Assembly: GCA_030613745.1 (NCBI GenBank)
Contig: JAUWLK010000010.1
Location: 1 to 22,820, forward strand
Length of the DNA: 22,820 bases
Source of the DNA: Flavobacteriaceae bacterium
GTDB taxonomy: Bacteria > Bacteroidota > Bacteroidia > Flavobacteriales > Flavobacteriaceae
Direction: 5' to 3'
Each line of letters begins with the position of its first letter. Within the stretch, counting starts at the first letter, position 1. The translations under genes were made by a program, and so were the position numbers. Below the pieces are notes generated by a model. It searched no databases. It saw nothing but the letters and a program-made list of their open reading frames with translations, and was not told where the DNA came from. Positions 1 to 6,907 of this stretch are shown here, in pieces.

Positions 1-50
1 TATTGTCTTTAAAAATGATTTTTTAATTTTCACTTTTGCAATTTTTAATA

Positions 51-58
51 TATATTTG
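51..58 (+). promoter_or_regulatory. -7 promoter box of the suf operon
   Basis: TATATTTG matches the Bacteroidota -7 consensus TAnnTTTG exactly and lies 28 bases upstream of the sufA start codon. No clear TTG -33 element is seen at the usual 17-23 base distance, so promoter strength is uncertain. Transcription would start at about position 64-66. Confidence 0.55.
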
Positions 59-65
59 CACTTAT

Positions 66-80
66 TTAGAATGAATCTAA
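66..80. promoter_or_regulatory. candidate operator over the suf transcription start
   Basis: TTAGA-ATGAA-TCTAA is a perfect 5-base inverted repeat with a 5-base spacer. It begins eight bases after the -7 box, so it would cover the first transcribed bases, a classic repressor position. TTAG...CTAA half-sites resemble those of DtxR/IdeR-type metal regulators, and suf operons are commonly controlled by iron or Fe-S status. Which regulator binds here is inference. Confidence 0.35.
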
Positions 81-86
81 TTTATT

Positions 87-416
87 ATGATACAGGTAAC
101 TGAAAAAGCAAAACTAAAGGCTATAGAACTTATGAAGGAGGATGGGTATGATGCCTCAAAAGATTTTATTAGAGTTGGTGTTAAAAGCGGTGGATGTTCT
201 GGCTTATCCTATGAATTAAATTTTGTTAAAGAAGAAAAAGAAAATGATCAGATTTTTGAAAATAATGACATTAAGATAATCATTGATAAAAAAAGTTTTT
301 TATATCTGGTTGGTACAACTTTAGATTATTCAGGTGGTTTGAATGGAACAGGATTTGTTTTTATTAATCCGAATGCCAATAGAACCTGTGGATGTGGAGA
401 AAGTTTTTCACTTTAA
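87..416 (+). CDS. sufA: A-type Fe-S cluster carrier (HesB/IscA/SufA family)
   Basis: This 109-residue cytosolic protein has the length and layout of A-type carriers, which take nascent Fe-S clusters from the scaffold and hand them to target apoproteins. The three invariant cysteines are visible: C37 in GGCSGL, and C101 and C103 in the C-terminal CGCG motif. It starts with ATG 28 bases after a -7 box and is the first gene of a block running into sufB (46-base gap), sufC and sufD, so it most likely serves the SUF pathway. A-type carriers are hard to divide into SufA, IscA and ErpA by sequence alone; the symbol rests on the operon context. Confidence 0.9.
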   Translation: MIQVTEKAKLKAIELMKEDGYDASKDFIRVGVKSGGCSGLSYELNFVKEEKENDQIFENNDIKIIIDKKSFLYLVGTTLDYSGGLNGTGFVFINPNANRTCGCGESFSL

Positions 417-462
417 GCCCATTTTCTAACACTTACTTTAGAAAGTGAATAAAATATGATAA

Positions 463-1911
463 ATGAGTAAATATACAGAAGACGATTTAAAAAAAGAACT
501 GGAAACCAAAGAATATGAATATGGTTTTTATACGGATATTGAATCTGAAACATTCCCAAAAGGATTGAATGAAGAAATAGTACGTGCTATTTCTAAAAAG
601 AAAAATGAACCCAAATGGATGACCGAATGGCGATTGGATGCTTTTCAAATTTGGCTAAAAATGGAAGAACCAGAATGGGCAAATGTTAAATATGAAAAAC
701 CTAACTTTCAAGAAATTAGTTATTATTCTGCTCCAAAACAAAAAAAAGAATTAGAAAGTTTAGATGAAGTTGATCCTGAATTATTAAAGACTTTTGAAAA
801 ACTAGGAATTTCCATTGACGAACAAAAACGTCTTTCAGGTGTTGCCATGGATATTGTAATTGATTCTGTTTCTGTAGCAACAACTTTTAAAAAAACTTTA
901 GCAGAAAAAGGAATCATATTTTGTCCGATTTCTGAAGCAATACAAGAGCATCCTGAATTGGTTAGAAAATATATAGGTAGTATTGTACCCAAAACTGATA
1001 ATTTTTATGCCGCTTTAAATTCTGCCGTTTTCACGGATGGTTCATTTTGTTATATTCCAAAAGGGGTAAAATGCCCAATGGAATTATCAACCTATTTCAG
1101 AATAAACGAAGGTGGAACCGGACAGTTTGAACGTACATTACTAATTGCAGATGAAGGAAGTTATGTAAGTTATTTAGAAGGATGTACTGCCCCTGCTCGT
1201 GATGAAAATCAGCTACACGCAGCTGTGGTAGAATTGATAGCTTTGGATGATGCTGAAATTAAATACTCAACTGTACAAAATTGGTATCCTGGTGATACTG
1301 AAGGAAAAGGTGGTGTTTATAACTTTGTAACCAAAAGAGGAATTTGCCATAAAAACTCAAAAATTTCATGGACTCAAGTAGAAACAGGAAGTGCAGTAAC
1401 TTGGAAATACCCAAGTTGTATATTAAAAGGAGATAATTCTGTAGGAGAATTTTATTCTATTGCAGTAACTAACAATTATCAACAGGCAGATACTGGTACT
1501 AAGATGATCCATTTAGGTAAAAACACCAAAAGCACTATTATTTCAAAAGGAATTTCAGCAGGAAAATCACAAAACTCTTATCGAGGATTGGTTCAAATAA
1601 ATTCACGGGCAGATAATGCCAGAAATTTTTCGCAGTGTGACTCATTATTAATGGGAAATGAATGTGGTGCACATACTTTTCCTTATATAGAAGTCAAAAA
1701 CAAAACAGCTCAAATTGAACACGAAGCAACAACAAGCAAAATAGGTGAAGACCAATTATTTTACTGTAACCAGAGAGGAATTGATACCGAAAAAGCCATA
1801 GCTTTGATTGTAAATGGGTTTAGCAAAGAAGTACTTAATAAATTACCTATGGAATTTGCAGTAGAAGCACAAAAATTACTTGAAATAAGTTTGGAAGGAA
1901 GTGTAGGTTAG
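463..1911 (+). CDS. sufB: Fe-S cluster assembly protein SufB
   Basis: SufB is the scaffold core of the SufBC2D complex, on which sulfur from SufS and iron are assembled into a cluster. The 482 residues match the usual length (about 470-495). The C-terminal half carries the family hallmarks: QCDSLLMG and CGAHTFPYIE (cysteines 392 and 401), IEHEATTSKIGEDQLFYC (E421), and the ending LPMEFAVEAQKLLEISLEGSVG-like block. Counting back from the C terminus, C392 and E421 correspond to the cluster-related Cys405 and Glu434 of E. coli SufB. The ATG start gives the expected MSKYTEDDL-type N terminus. Unlike most suf operons, the next gene is not sufC: a four-helix-bundle gene intervenes. Confidence 0.97.
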   Translation: MSKYTEDDLKKELETKEYEYGFYTDIESETFPKGLNEEIVRAISKKKNEPKWMTEWRLDAFQIWLKMEEPEWANVKYEKPNFQEISYYSAPKQKKELESLDEVDPELLKTFEKLGISIDEQKRLSGVAMDIVIDSVSVATTFKKTLAEKGIIFCPISEAIQEHPELVRKYIGSIVPKTDNFYAALNSAVFTDGSFCYIPKGVKCPMELSTYFRINEGGTGQFERTLLIADEGSYVSYLEGCTAPARDENQLHAAVVELIALDDAEIKYSTVQNWYPGDTEGKGGVYNFVTKRGICHKNSKISWTQVETGSAVTWKYPSCILKGDNSVGEFYSIAVTNNYQQADTGTKMIHLGKNTKSTIISKGISAGKSQNSYRGLVQINSRADNARNFSQCDSLLMGNECGAHTFPYIEVKNKTAQIEHEATTSKIGEDQLFYCNQRGIDTEKAIALIVNGFSKEVLNKLPMEFAVEAQKLLEISLEGSVG

Positions 1912-1927
1912 AATTAAAAATTTGAAG

Positions 1928-1943
1928 TTTAAGATTTAAAATT
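1928..1943 (+). repeat. left arm of inverted repeat flanking the four-helix-bundle gene
   Basis: TTTAAGATTTAAAATT ends directly before the ATG at 1944. Its reverse complement matches 2347-2362 (AATTTTAAATATTAAA) at 15 of 16 bases. The two arms bracket exactly the four-helix-bundle gene inserted between sufB and sufC. Confidence 0.5.
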
Positions 1944-2333
1944 ATGGCTACGATTACAATATTTGAAGATCTGGAAGTATGGAAGAAAGCCAGAATTTAT
2001 GCCAAAGATATTTTTGATATTGCCTCTAAAGAAAAATTTCAAAATGATTTTAAACTAATCAACCAGATCTTAAGCTCATCAGGATCTATTATGGATAATA
2101 TTGCAGAAGGATTTGAACGGGAAGGAAACAAAGAATTTATTCATTTTCTAACTATATCAAAGGGTTCATGTGGAGAATCACGATCACAATTATATAGAGC
2201 TTTTGATAGGAGTTATATTGAAGAAAATGAATTAGATCAACTAAAAATAAAAAGTATTGAATTAAGCAAATCGTTATCAGGTTTTATAAAATATTTACAA
2301 AAATCTGAGTATAAAGGAAATAAATTTTCCTAA
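1944..2333 (+). CDS. four helix bundle protein (S23/IVP family)
   Basis: This 129-residue protein has the typical family opening (FEDLEVWKKARIYAKDIF, residues 8-25) and core (SIMDNIAEGFERE, KEFIHFLTISKGSCGESRSQLY). The family (PF05635/TIGR02436 type) was first described from intervening sequences in bacterial 23S rRNA genes and occurs as scattered single genes in Bacteroidota. Its biochemical role is unknown; the solved members form four-helix bundles that assemble into pentamers. It lies 32 bases after sufB and 51 bases before sufC on the same strand, so it is probably co-transcribed with suf. A flanking inverted repeat and the interruption of a normally contiguous operon suggest a later insertion. 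Nothing in the sequence points to Fe-S chemistry. Confidence 0.9.
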   Translation: MATITIFEDLEVWKKARIYAKDIFDIASKEKFQNDFKLINQILSSSGSIMDNIAEGFEREGNKEFIHFLTISKGSCGESRSQLYRAFDRSYIEENELDQLKIKSIELSKSLSGFIKYLQKSEYKGNKFS

Positions 2334-2346
2334 TGAAATGTAATTC

Positions 2347-2362
2347 AATTTTAAATATTAAA
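2347..2362 (+). repeat. right arm of inverted repeat flanking the four-helix-bundle gene
   Basis: AATTTTAAATATTAAA is the reverse complement of 1928-1943 with one mismatch and lies 14 bases after the four-helix-bundle stop codon. The arms are pure AT, so chance similarity is possible in this AT-rich DNA, but the placement on both sides of one gene is suggestive. Confidence 0.5.
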
Positions 2363-2384
2363 TTTTGAATGTTAAATTTATATA

Positions 2385-3122
2385 ATGTTAAGTATTAAAA
2401 ATTTACACGCAGGAATAGCAGATAAAGAAATTCTTAGAGGAATTGATCTAGAGATAAAACCAGGAGAAGTACATGCTATTATGGGACCAAATGGTTCAGG
2501 TAAAAGTACACTTTCGTCAGTTATTGCAGGAAATGAAACTTACGAGGTTTTAAAAGGAGATATTTTATTAGATGATGAAAGTATTTTAGATCTAGCTCCA
2601 GAGGAAAGAGCTCATAAAGGTATCTTTATGTCTTTTCAATATCCAATTGAAATTCCTGGAGTAACCACAACTAATTTTATTAAAACCGCTATCAATTCTA
2701 AACGAAAAGCACAAGGATTAGAGGACCTTCCTGCCAAGGATATGCTGAAAATGATTCGTGAAAAAGCTGAGCTTTTAGAAATGGATCGTAAGTTCTTATC
2801 ACGTTCATTAAACGAAGGCTTTTCAGGTGGTGAGAAGAAGCGCAATGAAATTTTTCAAATGGCAATGCTAGAACCTAAATTGGCAATTTTAGATGAAACC
2901 GATTCTGGTTTAGACATTGACGCTTTAAAAATAGTTGCAAATGGTGTAAATAAATTAAAAACTAAAGATAATGCTGTGATTGTAATTACACATTACCAAA
3001 GACTTTTAAATTATATTGTGCCTGATTTTGTTCATGTTTTACACAATGGGAAAATAGTCAAATCCGGTGGCAAAGAATTGGCTCATGAGTTAGAAGAAAA
3101 AGGTTACGATTGGTTGAAATAA
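2385..3122 (+). CDS. sufC: Fe-S cluster assembly ATPase SufC
   Basis: SufC is the soluble ABC-type ATPase of the SufBC2D complex; ATP-driven dimerisation reshapes the SufB-SufD interface during cluster assembly. The 245 residues show Walker A GPNGSGKST (34-42), a SufC-type signature FSGGEKKR (146-153), Walker B LAILDETD (about 167-173, with the SufC-specific ETDSGLD ending) and the switch histidine H203 in ITHYQR. There are no membrane segments, as expected. It follows the four-helix-bundle gene and precedes sufD; the 115-base gap to the preferred sufD start holds a dispersed repeat. Confidence 0.97.
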   Translation: MLSIKNLHAGIADKEILRGIDLEIKPGEVHAIMGPNGSGKSTLSSVIAGNETYEVLKGDILLDDESILDLAPEERAHKGIFMSFQYPIEIPGVTTTNFIKTAINSKRKAQGLEDLPAKDMLKMIREKAELLEMDRKFLSRSLNEGFSGGEKKRNEIFQMAMLEPKLAILDETDSGLDIDALKIVANGVNKLKTKDNAVIVITHYQRLLNYIVPDFVHVLHNGKIVKSGGKELAHELEEKGYDWLK

Positions 3123-3123
3123 A

Positions 3124-3159
3124 CCCATCCATAATCCTTTCCCAAAGGGAAGGGAAATC
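3124..3159. repeat. dispersed intergenic repeat, copy A
   Basis: A GC-richer stretch begins right after the sufC stop with CCCATCCATAATCC and contains the stem TTCCC-AAA-GGGAA (3139-3151). It aligns with 12320-12353, which also starts CCCA and contains CTCAAAGGGAAGG, and which likewise follows directly on a stop codon. The similarity in sequence and position indicates a dispersed non-coding element. It could also form a weak hairpin. Confidence 0.6.
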
Positions 3160-3237
3160 ACTTTGAAAAAACTTAAAACAATCAATATCATATTCTAACT
3201 TGGGATGATTACAAGAATAAAAGAGAAAAAAGATAAA

Positions 3238-4560
3238 ATGAAATTGGAAGAAAAATTAGCTGCCTCCTTTTTGGCATTTGAAAATAGAGGAAATATTGAC
3301 TTAGATTCAAATGTTCACGAAATTCGAACTAAAGCAATTTTAACTTTTGAAAAACAAGGTTTCCCTTCAAAAAAAGATGAAGATTGGAAATATACTTCTT
3401 TAAAATCTGTGTTAAAATACGATTATAGTATTTTTCCAAAAACTGATGCAACAATAGAACTTGCAGCTGTTAAAAAATATTTTTTACATGAAATTGAATC
3501 CTATAAAATAGTTTTTATAGATGGAGCTTATAGTTCATTTTTATCTGACACCACACATGAAGGAGCTGATATTTGTTTGTTATCAGCTGCTTTAAAAAAG
3601 CCTAAATACAAAATGATTATCGATCACTATTTTGATAAAATTACATCTAAAAGTGATAGTCTGACATCATTGAATACAGCTTTTTCTAAAGAAGGTGCAT
3701 TTATTAATATTCCGAAAAACACGGTTGTAGAAAAACCTATTCAAATAATATTTTTTTCTACCGGAAGTGAAAAAGAATTGATGCTAAATCCGAGAAATTT
3801 AGTTATCGTAGGAGAAAATTCACATGTTCAAATATATGAACGACACCAAAGTTTAAACAATAATGTTATTTTGACCAATTGTGTTTTAGAGATATTTGCT
3901 CATAAACGAGCTATTGTTGATTATTATAAAGTGCAAAATGACAAAGAAAATGCATCTATAATTGATAATACTTATGTACAACAAAAACAAAATAGTATAG
4001 TATCAGTTAATACTTTTACGTTTGGTGGAAAATTAACAAGAAATAATATTGAGGTTTATCATGAAGGGGAACACATCAATACAAATCTTAATGGTATAAC
4101 TATCATTGGAGGTAAACAACATGTTGACAATCATACTTTAATTAATCATAAATCCGAAAATTGTGAAAGTCATGAATTGTACAAAGGTATATATGATGAT
4201 TCTGCAACTGGCGTTTTTAACGGAAAAGTAATTGTAGATCAAAAAGCACAAAAAACAAATGCTTTTCAACAAAATGACAATATTTTAATTGGAGATAAAG
4301 CCTCTATAAATGCAAAACCTCAATTGGAAATTTTTGCTGATGATGTAAAATGTTCTCATGGATGTACGATTGGTCAGCTTGATGAAAAAGCATTATTCTA
4401 TTTACAATCGCGAGGAATTCCTAAAAAAGAAGCAAAAGCCTTAATGCTTTTTGCATTTGGAAATGATGTAGTTGAAAAAATTAAAATTCCAGCTTTAAAA
4501 TCAAGAATCATCAAATTGATTGCAGAAAAATTAAATGTTGAATTGGGGTTTGAGATGTAA
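3238..4560 (+). CDS. sufD: Fe-S cluster assembly protein SufD
   Basis: SufD is the paralogue of SufB that pairs with it in SufBC2D and is needed for iron entry into the scaffold. The diagnostic C-terminal CSHGCTIGQLDEKALFYLQSRG block is present; its histidine (H374 in this numbering) corresponds to His360 of E. coli SufD. An ATG at 3205 would add eleven residues (MITRIKEKKDK). I prefer the ATG at 3238 because it gives the usual MKLEEKLAASF opening and a 440-residue protein; the upstream start cannot be excluded. It ends the sufABCD block. The expected next gene, sufS, is instead found about 10 kb downstream. Confidence 0.93.
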   Translation: MKLEEKLAASFLAFENRGNIDLDSNVHEIRTKAILTFEKQGFPSKKDEDWKYTSLKSVLKYDYSIFPKTDATIELAAVKKYFLHEIESYKIVFIDGAYSSFLSDTTHEGADICLLSAALKKPKYKMIIDHYFDKITSKSDSLTSLNTAFSKEGAFINIPKNTVVEKPIQIIFFSTGSEKELMLNPRNLVIVGENSHVQIYERHQSLNNNVILTNCVLEIFAHKRAIVDYYKVQNDKENASIIDNTYVQQKQNSIVSVNTFTFGGKLTRNNIEVYHEGEHINTNLNGITIIGGKQHVDNHTLINHKSENCESHELYKGIYDDSATGVFNGKVIVDQKAQKTNAFQQNDNILIGDKASINAKPQLEIFADDVKCSHGCTIGQLDEKALFYLQSRGIPKKEAKALMLFAFGNDVVEKIKIPALKSRIIKLIAEKLNVELGFEM

Positions 4561-4567
4561 GCTCTTC

Positions 4568-4599
4568 CTAAATCCCTACCTGCCGCAGGCAGGGTTTAG
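4568..4599. terminator. GC-rich palindrome between convergent sufD and the hydrolase gene
   Basis: CCTGCC-GCA-GGCAGG (4579-4593) is a perfect 6-base stem, extended by an outer CTAAA/TTTAG pair (4568-4572 and 4595-4599) with a bulge. It lies in the 54-base gap between two convergent genes and stands out as a GC island, so it may end transcription from both sides. The CCTGCC/GGCAGG core is also a frequent dispersed palindrome in Bacteroidota genomes. Confidence 0.55.
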
Positions 4600-4614
4600 A
4601 ATGAAATAAAATTC

Positions 4615-5961
4615 TTATTCAATACTTTTCAAAATATCTCTTAAAAATCCATTTACATCAAATTCAGGATCTTCGGTCAAACCTGTTCTAACAATTACTA
4701 TTTCCTTAGATGGAATGATAAAAACAAACTGACCTTGATAACCATTAGCGGAAAATAAATCTTTAGGAACATCTGGGTAAACTCCCCCAGAATTTAACCA
4801 AAAATGAGCACCATATATTCCATCAGATCCATTTGTAGGAGTTGATACATATTTTACCCATGTAGAATCAATAATTTGTTCACCATTCCAATTTCCATCA
4901 TGTAAATATAACAAACCAAATTTTGCCCAATCTCTCGTATTAGCCCACCCATAAGAAGAACCTACAAAATTTCCAGCTAAATCAGTTTCAATCAAAGCCG
5001 AATGCATTCCTATTTTATCTAATAACTCTTCATACCAAAAATCGAGATACTCTTGATGTGTTTTGAATTCTTTTCTCAATAAATAACCGGCTAATAAATT
5101 GGTTGTCCCTGATGAATAATTCCAACTTTTGTTTGATTTTCCAGACATAGGTTTTTTTAATTGAACTTTACCCATTTCTGTTTCCAAAAATAACATTTTA
5201 CTCACATCAGATAAAGTATTATAATCTTCAACCCATTGCAAACCACTATTCATGTGTAACAAATCACTATAAGTAATTTTTTTTCGATCATCTTCTTGCC
5301 ATTCAGTAATATTAGGTGTAGTATTAATATCTAATTCACCTTGTTTTTGTAAAATTCCATAAATTGTTGCCGTAATACTTTTAGTCATAGACCAACCTAA
5401 AATTGGAGTATCTTCATTAAACCCGTTTGCATATTTTTCGGCAATGATTTGATTTTTATAAACAACTATAACAGAGCGCGTTTTTTTAATATTTTCATCT
5501 GATTTATCAAAAGCATTTTCAATTGCATTTTGTAAAACCTGATAATCAATATTAGCAAAAATAGTATCTCTTTGACGTGAGCTACCATACGGAAAAGATA
5601 AATTATTTGGCGTTTTATTTCGATGAGGAATTTCAAACTTGATATCAGGATTATAATCGTTGTTAATTAAAATAGCTCCCAAACCATCAACATAAATTGC
5701 TTTTCTGCTTTTTAATCCAAATATTGAAGAAGTTACAGACCGTTCTGCTAAATTTACATTATTCTTAGCTTGATCAATTGGAGGAAAATCATTGTCACCT
5801 TTTTCAACAGATTCTTGGGTACGGTTTGCTAAAAAAATTCCCGAAGCTACACTTTTTGATGAAAAACCTGTTATGATATCTAAACGAGGATAATTTGTAT
5901 AAGCAAAATAGACAATACCTAACAGTAATATAGTTAGTATAATTTTAAAAATTTTCTTCAT
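4615..5961 (-). CDS. membrane-anchored serine hydrolase (beta-lactamase/NylB-like fold)
   Basis: The 448-residue product begins with one hydrophobic segment (about residues 5-21), fitting an inner membrane anchor or uncleaved signal with the domain in the periplasm. The second half has class C beta-lactamase-like motifs: SxxK as S191-M-T-K194 in GWSMTKS, a tyrosine motif Y282-S-S, and a late NGYQGQ segment in the place of the third motif. Relatives include esterases, peptidases and 6-aminohexanoate-dimer hydrolases. The true substrate cannot be read from sequence, and a beta-lactam resistance role should not be assumed. It is convergent with sufD and divergent from tetR, with a 244-base gap to tetR holding promoters for both directions. 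Confidence 0.85.
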   Translation of the reverse strand: MKKIFKIILTILLLGIVYFAYTNYPRLDIITGFSSKSVASGIFLANRTQESVEKGDNDFPPIDQAKNNVNLAERSVTSSIFGLKSRKAIYVDGLGAILINNDYNPDIKFEIPHRNKTPNNLSFPYGSSRQRDTIFANIDYQVLQNAIENAFDKSDENIKKTRSVIVVYKNQIIAEKYANGFNEDTPILGWSMTKSITATIYGILQKQGELDINTTPNITEWQEDDRKKITYSDLLHMNSGLQWVEDYNTLSDVSKMLFLETEMGKVQLKKPMSGKSNKSWNYSSGTTNLLAGYLLRKEFKTHQEYLDFWYEELLDKIGMHSALIETDLAGNFVGSSYGWANTRDWAKFGLLYLHDGNWNGEQIIDSTWVKYVSTPTNGSDGIYGAHFWLNSGGVYPDVPKDLFSANGYQGQFVFIIPSKEIVIVRTGLTEDPEFDVNGFLRDILKSIE

Positions 5962-6111
5962 TTTTTAACTTTTTGATGTTATTTAATTCTCATTATCTAT
6001 TAAAAATAATTGATATTATAATATTTTAAAAACCTTCTTTGTTAATTCTAAATATATTCTATCTTATTGATATTTAATTATTTAAATAATTGTATTTAAT
6101 TTTAACAGTAA

Positions 6112-6140
6112 CAAAAGTAACCTAAATTTTTTCAATTCAA
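6112..6140 (-). promoter_or_regulatory. promoter of the serine hydrolase gene
   Basis: On the reverse strand, TACTTTTG (6119-6112) is a perfect TAnnTTTG box, preceded by TTG (6140-6138) at an 18-base spacing, as in flavobacterial promoters. It implies a leader of roughly 140-150 bases. The leader is very AT-rich and includes the 16-base palindrome AATTATTTAAATAATT at 6076-6091. Confidence 0.6.
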
Positions 6141-6150
6141 AAATATTCAA

Positions 6151-6158
6151 TACATTTG
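6151..6158 (+). promoter_or_regulatory. -7 promoter box of tetR and the efflux operon
   Basis: TACATTTG fits TAnnTTTG exactly and lies 47 bases before the tetR start. No TTG -33 box is evident. The palindrome cluster that follows at 6162-6201 would overlap the transcription start, which fits a repressible promoter. Confidence 0.6.
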
Positions 6159-6161
6159 TTG

Positions 6162-6201
6162 ACCATTTGGTTAAACTTAATGGTTAAACCATTTAATTAA
6201 A
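6162..6201. promoter_or_regulatory. probable TetR operator (compound palindrome)
   Basis: The centre is a perfect 15-base palindrome AATGGTT-A-AACCATT (6179-6193). It is preceded by ACCA-TT-TGGT (6162-6171) and followed by TTTAATTAAA (6192-6201). TGGTTAAAC occurs twice as a direct repeat (6168-6176 and 6181-6189), 13 bases apart. Position between the -7 box and the start codon, and palindromic form, match autoregulatory TetR-family operators. Binding by the adjacent regulator is inferred. Confidence 0.65.
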
Positions 6202-6205
6202 CTAT

Positions 6206-6820
6206 ATGATCAAAACTAAAGATATAAGCGCTGAAGAAAAAATTTTAAATGCTGCAAGGCGTGTTTTCGAAAACAAAGGAATGGCTGGAGCCAGAATGCA
6301 AGAAATTGCCAATGAAGCAAAAATCAACAAGTCTTTGTTACACTATTATTACAGAAGTAAACAATTATTATTTGAAGCTGTTTTTAAAACCGCTTTTAAC
6401 AAATTAGCGCCTCAAATAAACACAGTACTAAACTCTGATCAATCGATTTGTGAAAAAATTAAAAACTTTTCAAACAATTACACAACATTTATGATCAAAC
6501 ATCCGTATTTACCAAATTTTATTTTACAGGAATTAAATAGAAATCCGGAATTTGTTAAAGAATTGATCTCAACAAAAACTTTTCCTAGCATGAATAATTT
6601 TAAAAATCAAATTAGTGATGCAGTAAAGAAAGGTAAAATCAGACCTATAGAAGCTGAACAACTTTTTATCAATATTTTGGCTTTAAATATTTTCCCTTTT
6701 ATAGGTGCTCCACTTATTAAAGGATTTATTAATGCAACTGACAAAGAATACAAAACTATTTTAGAGCGTCGTAAAACTGAAGTGTCCGATTTTATCATAC
6801 AATCCATAAAATTAAAATAA
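6206..6820 (+). CDS. TetR/AcrR family transcriptional regulator
   Basis: The 204-residue protein has an N-terminal TetR helix-turn-helix (about residues 10-57): EEKILNAARRVFENKG, then MQEIANEAKINKSLLHYYYRSKQLLFEAVF. The C-terminal ligand-binding part is divergent, as usual. It is the first gene of a TolC-adaptor-ABC block and is preceded by a strong palindrome cluster, so it most likely represses itself and the efflux genes until a ligand binds. The nearest functional analogue is CecR (YbiH), which sits next to ybhGFSR in E. coli; orthology is not proven. The stop codon shares its last A with the ATG of a possible 25-codon ORF. Confidence 0.93.
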   Translation: MIKTKDISAEEKILNAARRVFENKGMAGARMQEIANEAKINKSLLHYYYRSKQLLFEAVFKTAFNKLAPQINTVLNSDQSICEKIKNFSNNYTTFMIKHPYLPNFILQELNRNPEFVKELISTKTFPSMNNFKNQISDAVKKGKIRPIEAEQLFINILALNIFPFIGAPLIKGFINATDKEYKTILERRKTEVSDFIIQSIKLK

Positions 6821-6897
6821 TGAAACGAGCATGCAAAATGATTATATCCCTAGAAAATGATTCTAAGCGAACAGCATGTGATCTATTAAAACAATAA
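6820..6897 (+). CDS. possible 25-residue small ORF
   Basis: An ATG overlapping the tetR stop codon by one base (TAATG) opens a 25-codon frame ending TAA eleven bases before the tolC-like start. The peptide begins MKRACKMIISLEN and later has KRTAC, a loose echo of its own start. The tight overlap suggests translational coupling. It is so short that chance is a real alternative; it has no recognised relative. Confidence 0.2.
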   Translation: MKRACKMIISLENDSKRTACDLLKQ

Positions 6898-6907
6898 ATA
6901 TAAATAC

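Noticed and set aside
430..447. Small hairpin CACTT...AAGTG between sufA and sufB
   Set aside because: Only five base pairs and no T-run; too weak for a terminator call.
723..992. 89-codon reverse-strand ORF within sufB
   Set aside because: Antisense shadow of a conserved gene with no recognisable protein features.
4595..4605. TTTAGAATGAA, identical to the left part of the suf operator region (65-75)
   Set aside because: The second half-site is missing and it lies between convergent genes, so it is not a plausible operator.
4615..5961. Beta-lactamase resistance gene
   Set aside because: The SxxK fold is shared by many esterases and peptidases; nothing specific to beta-lactam hydrolysis was seen.
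6076..6091. 16-base palindrome AATTATTTAAATAATT in the hydrolase leader
   Set aside because: AT-only palindromes arise easily in this composition; no further support for a function.
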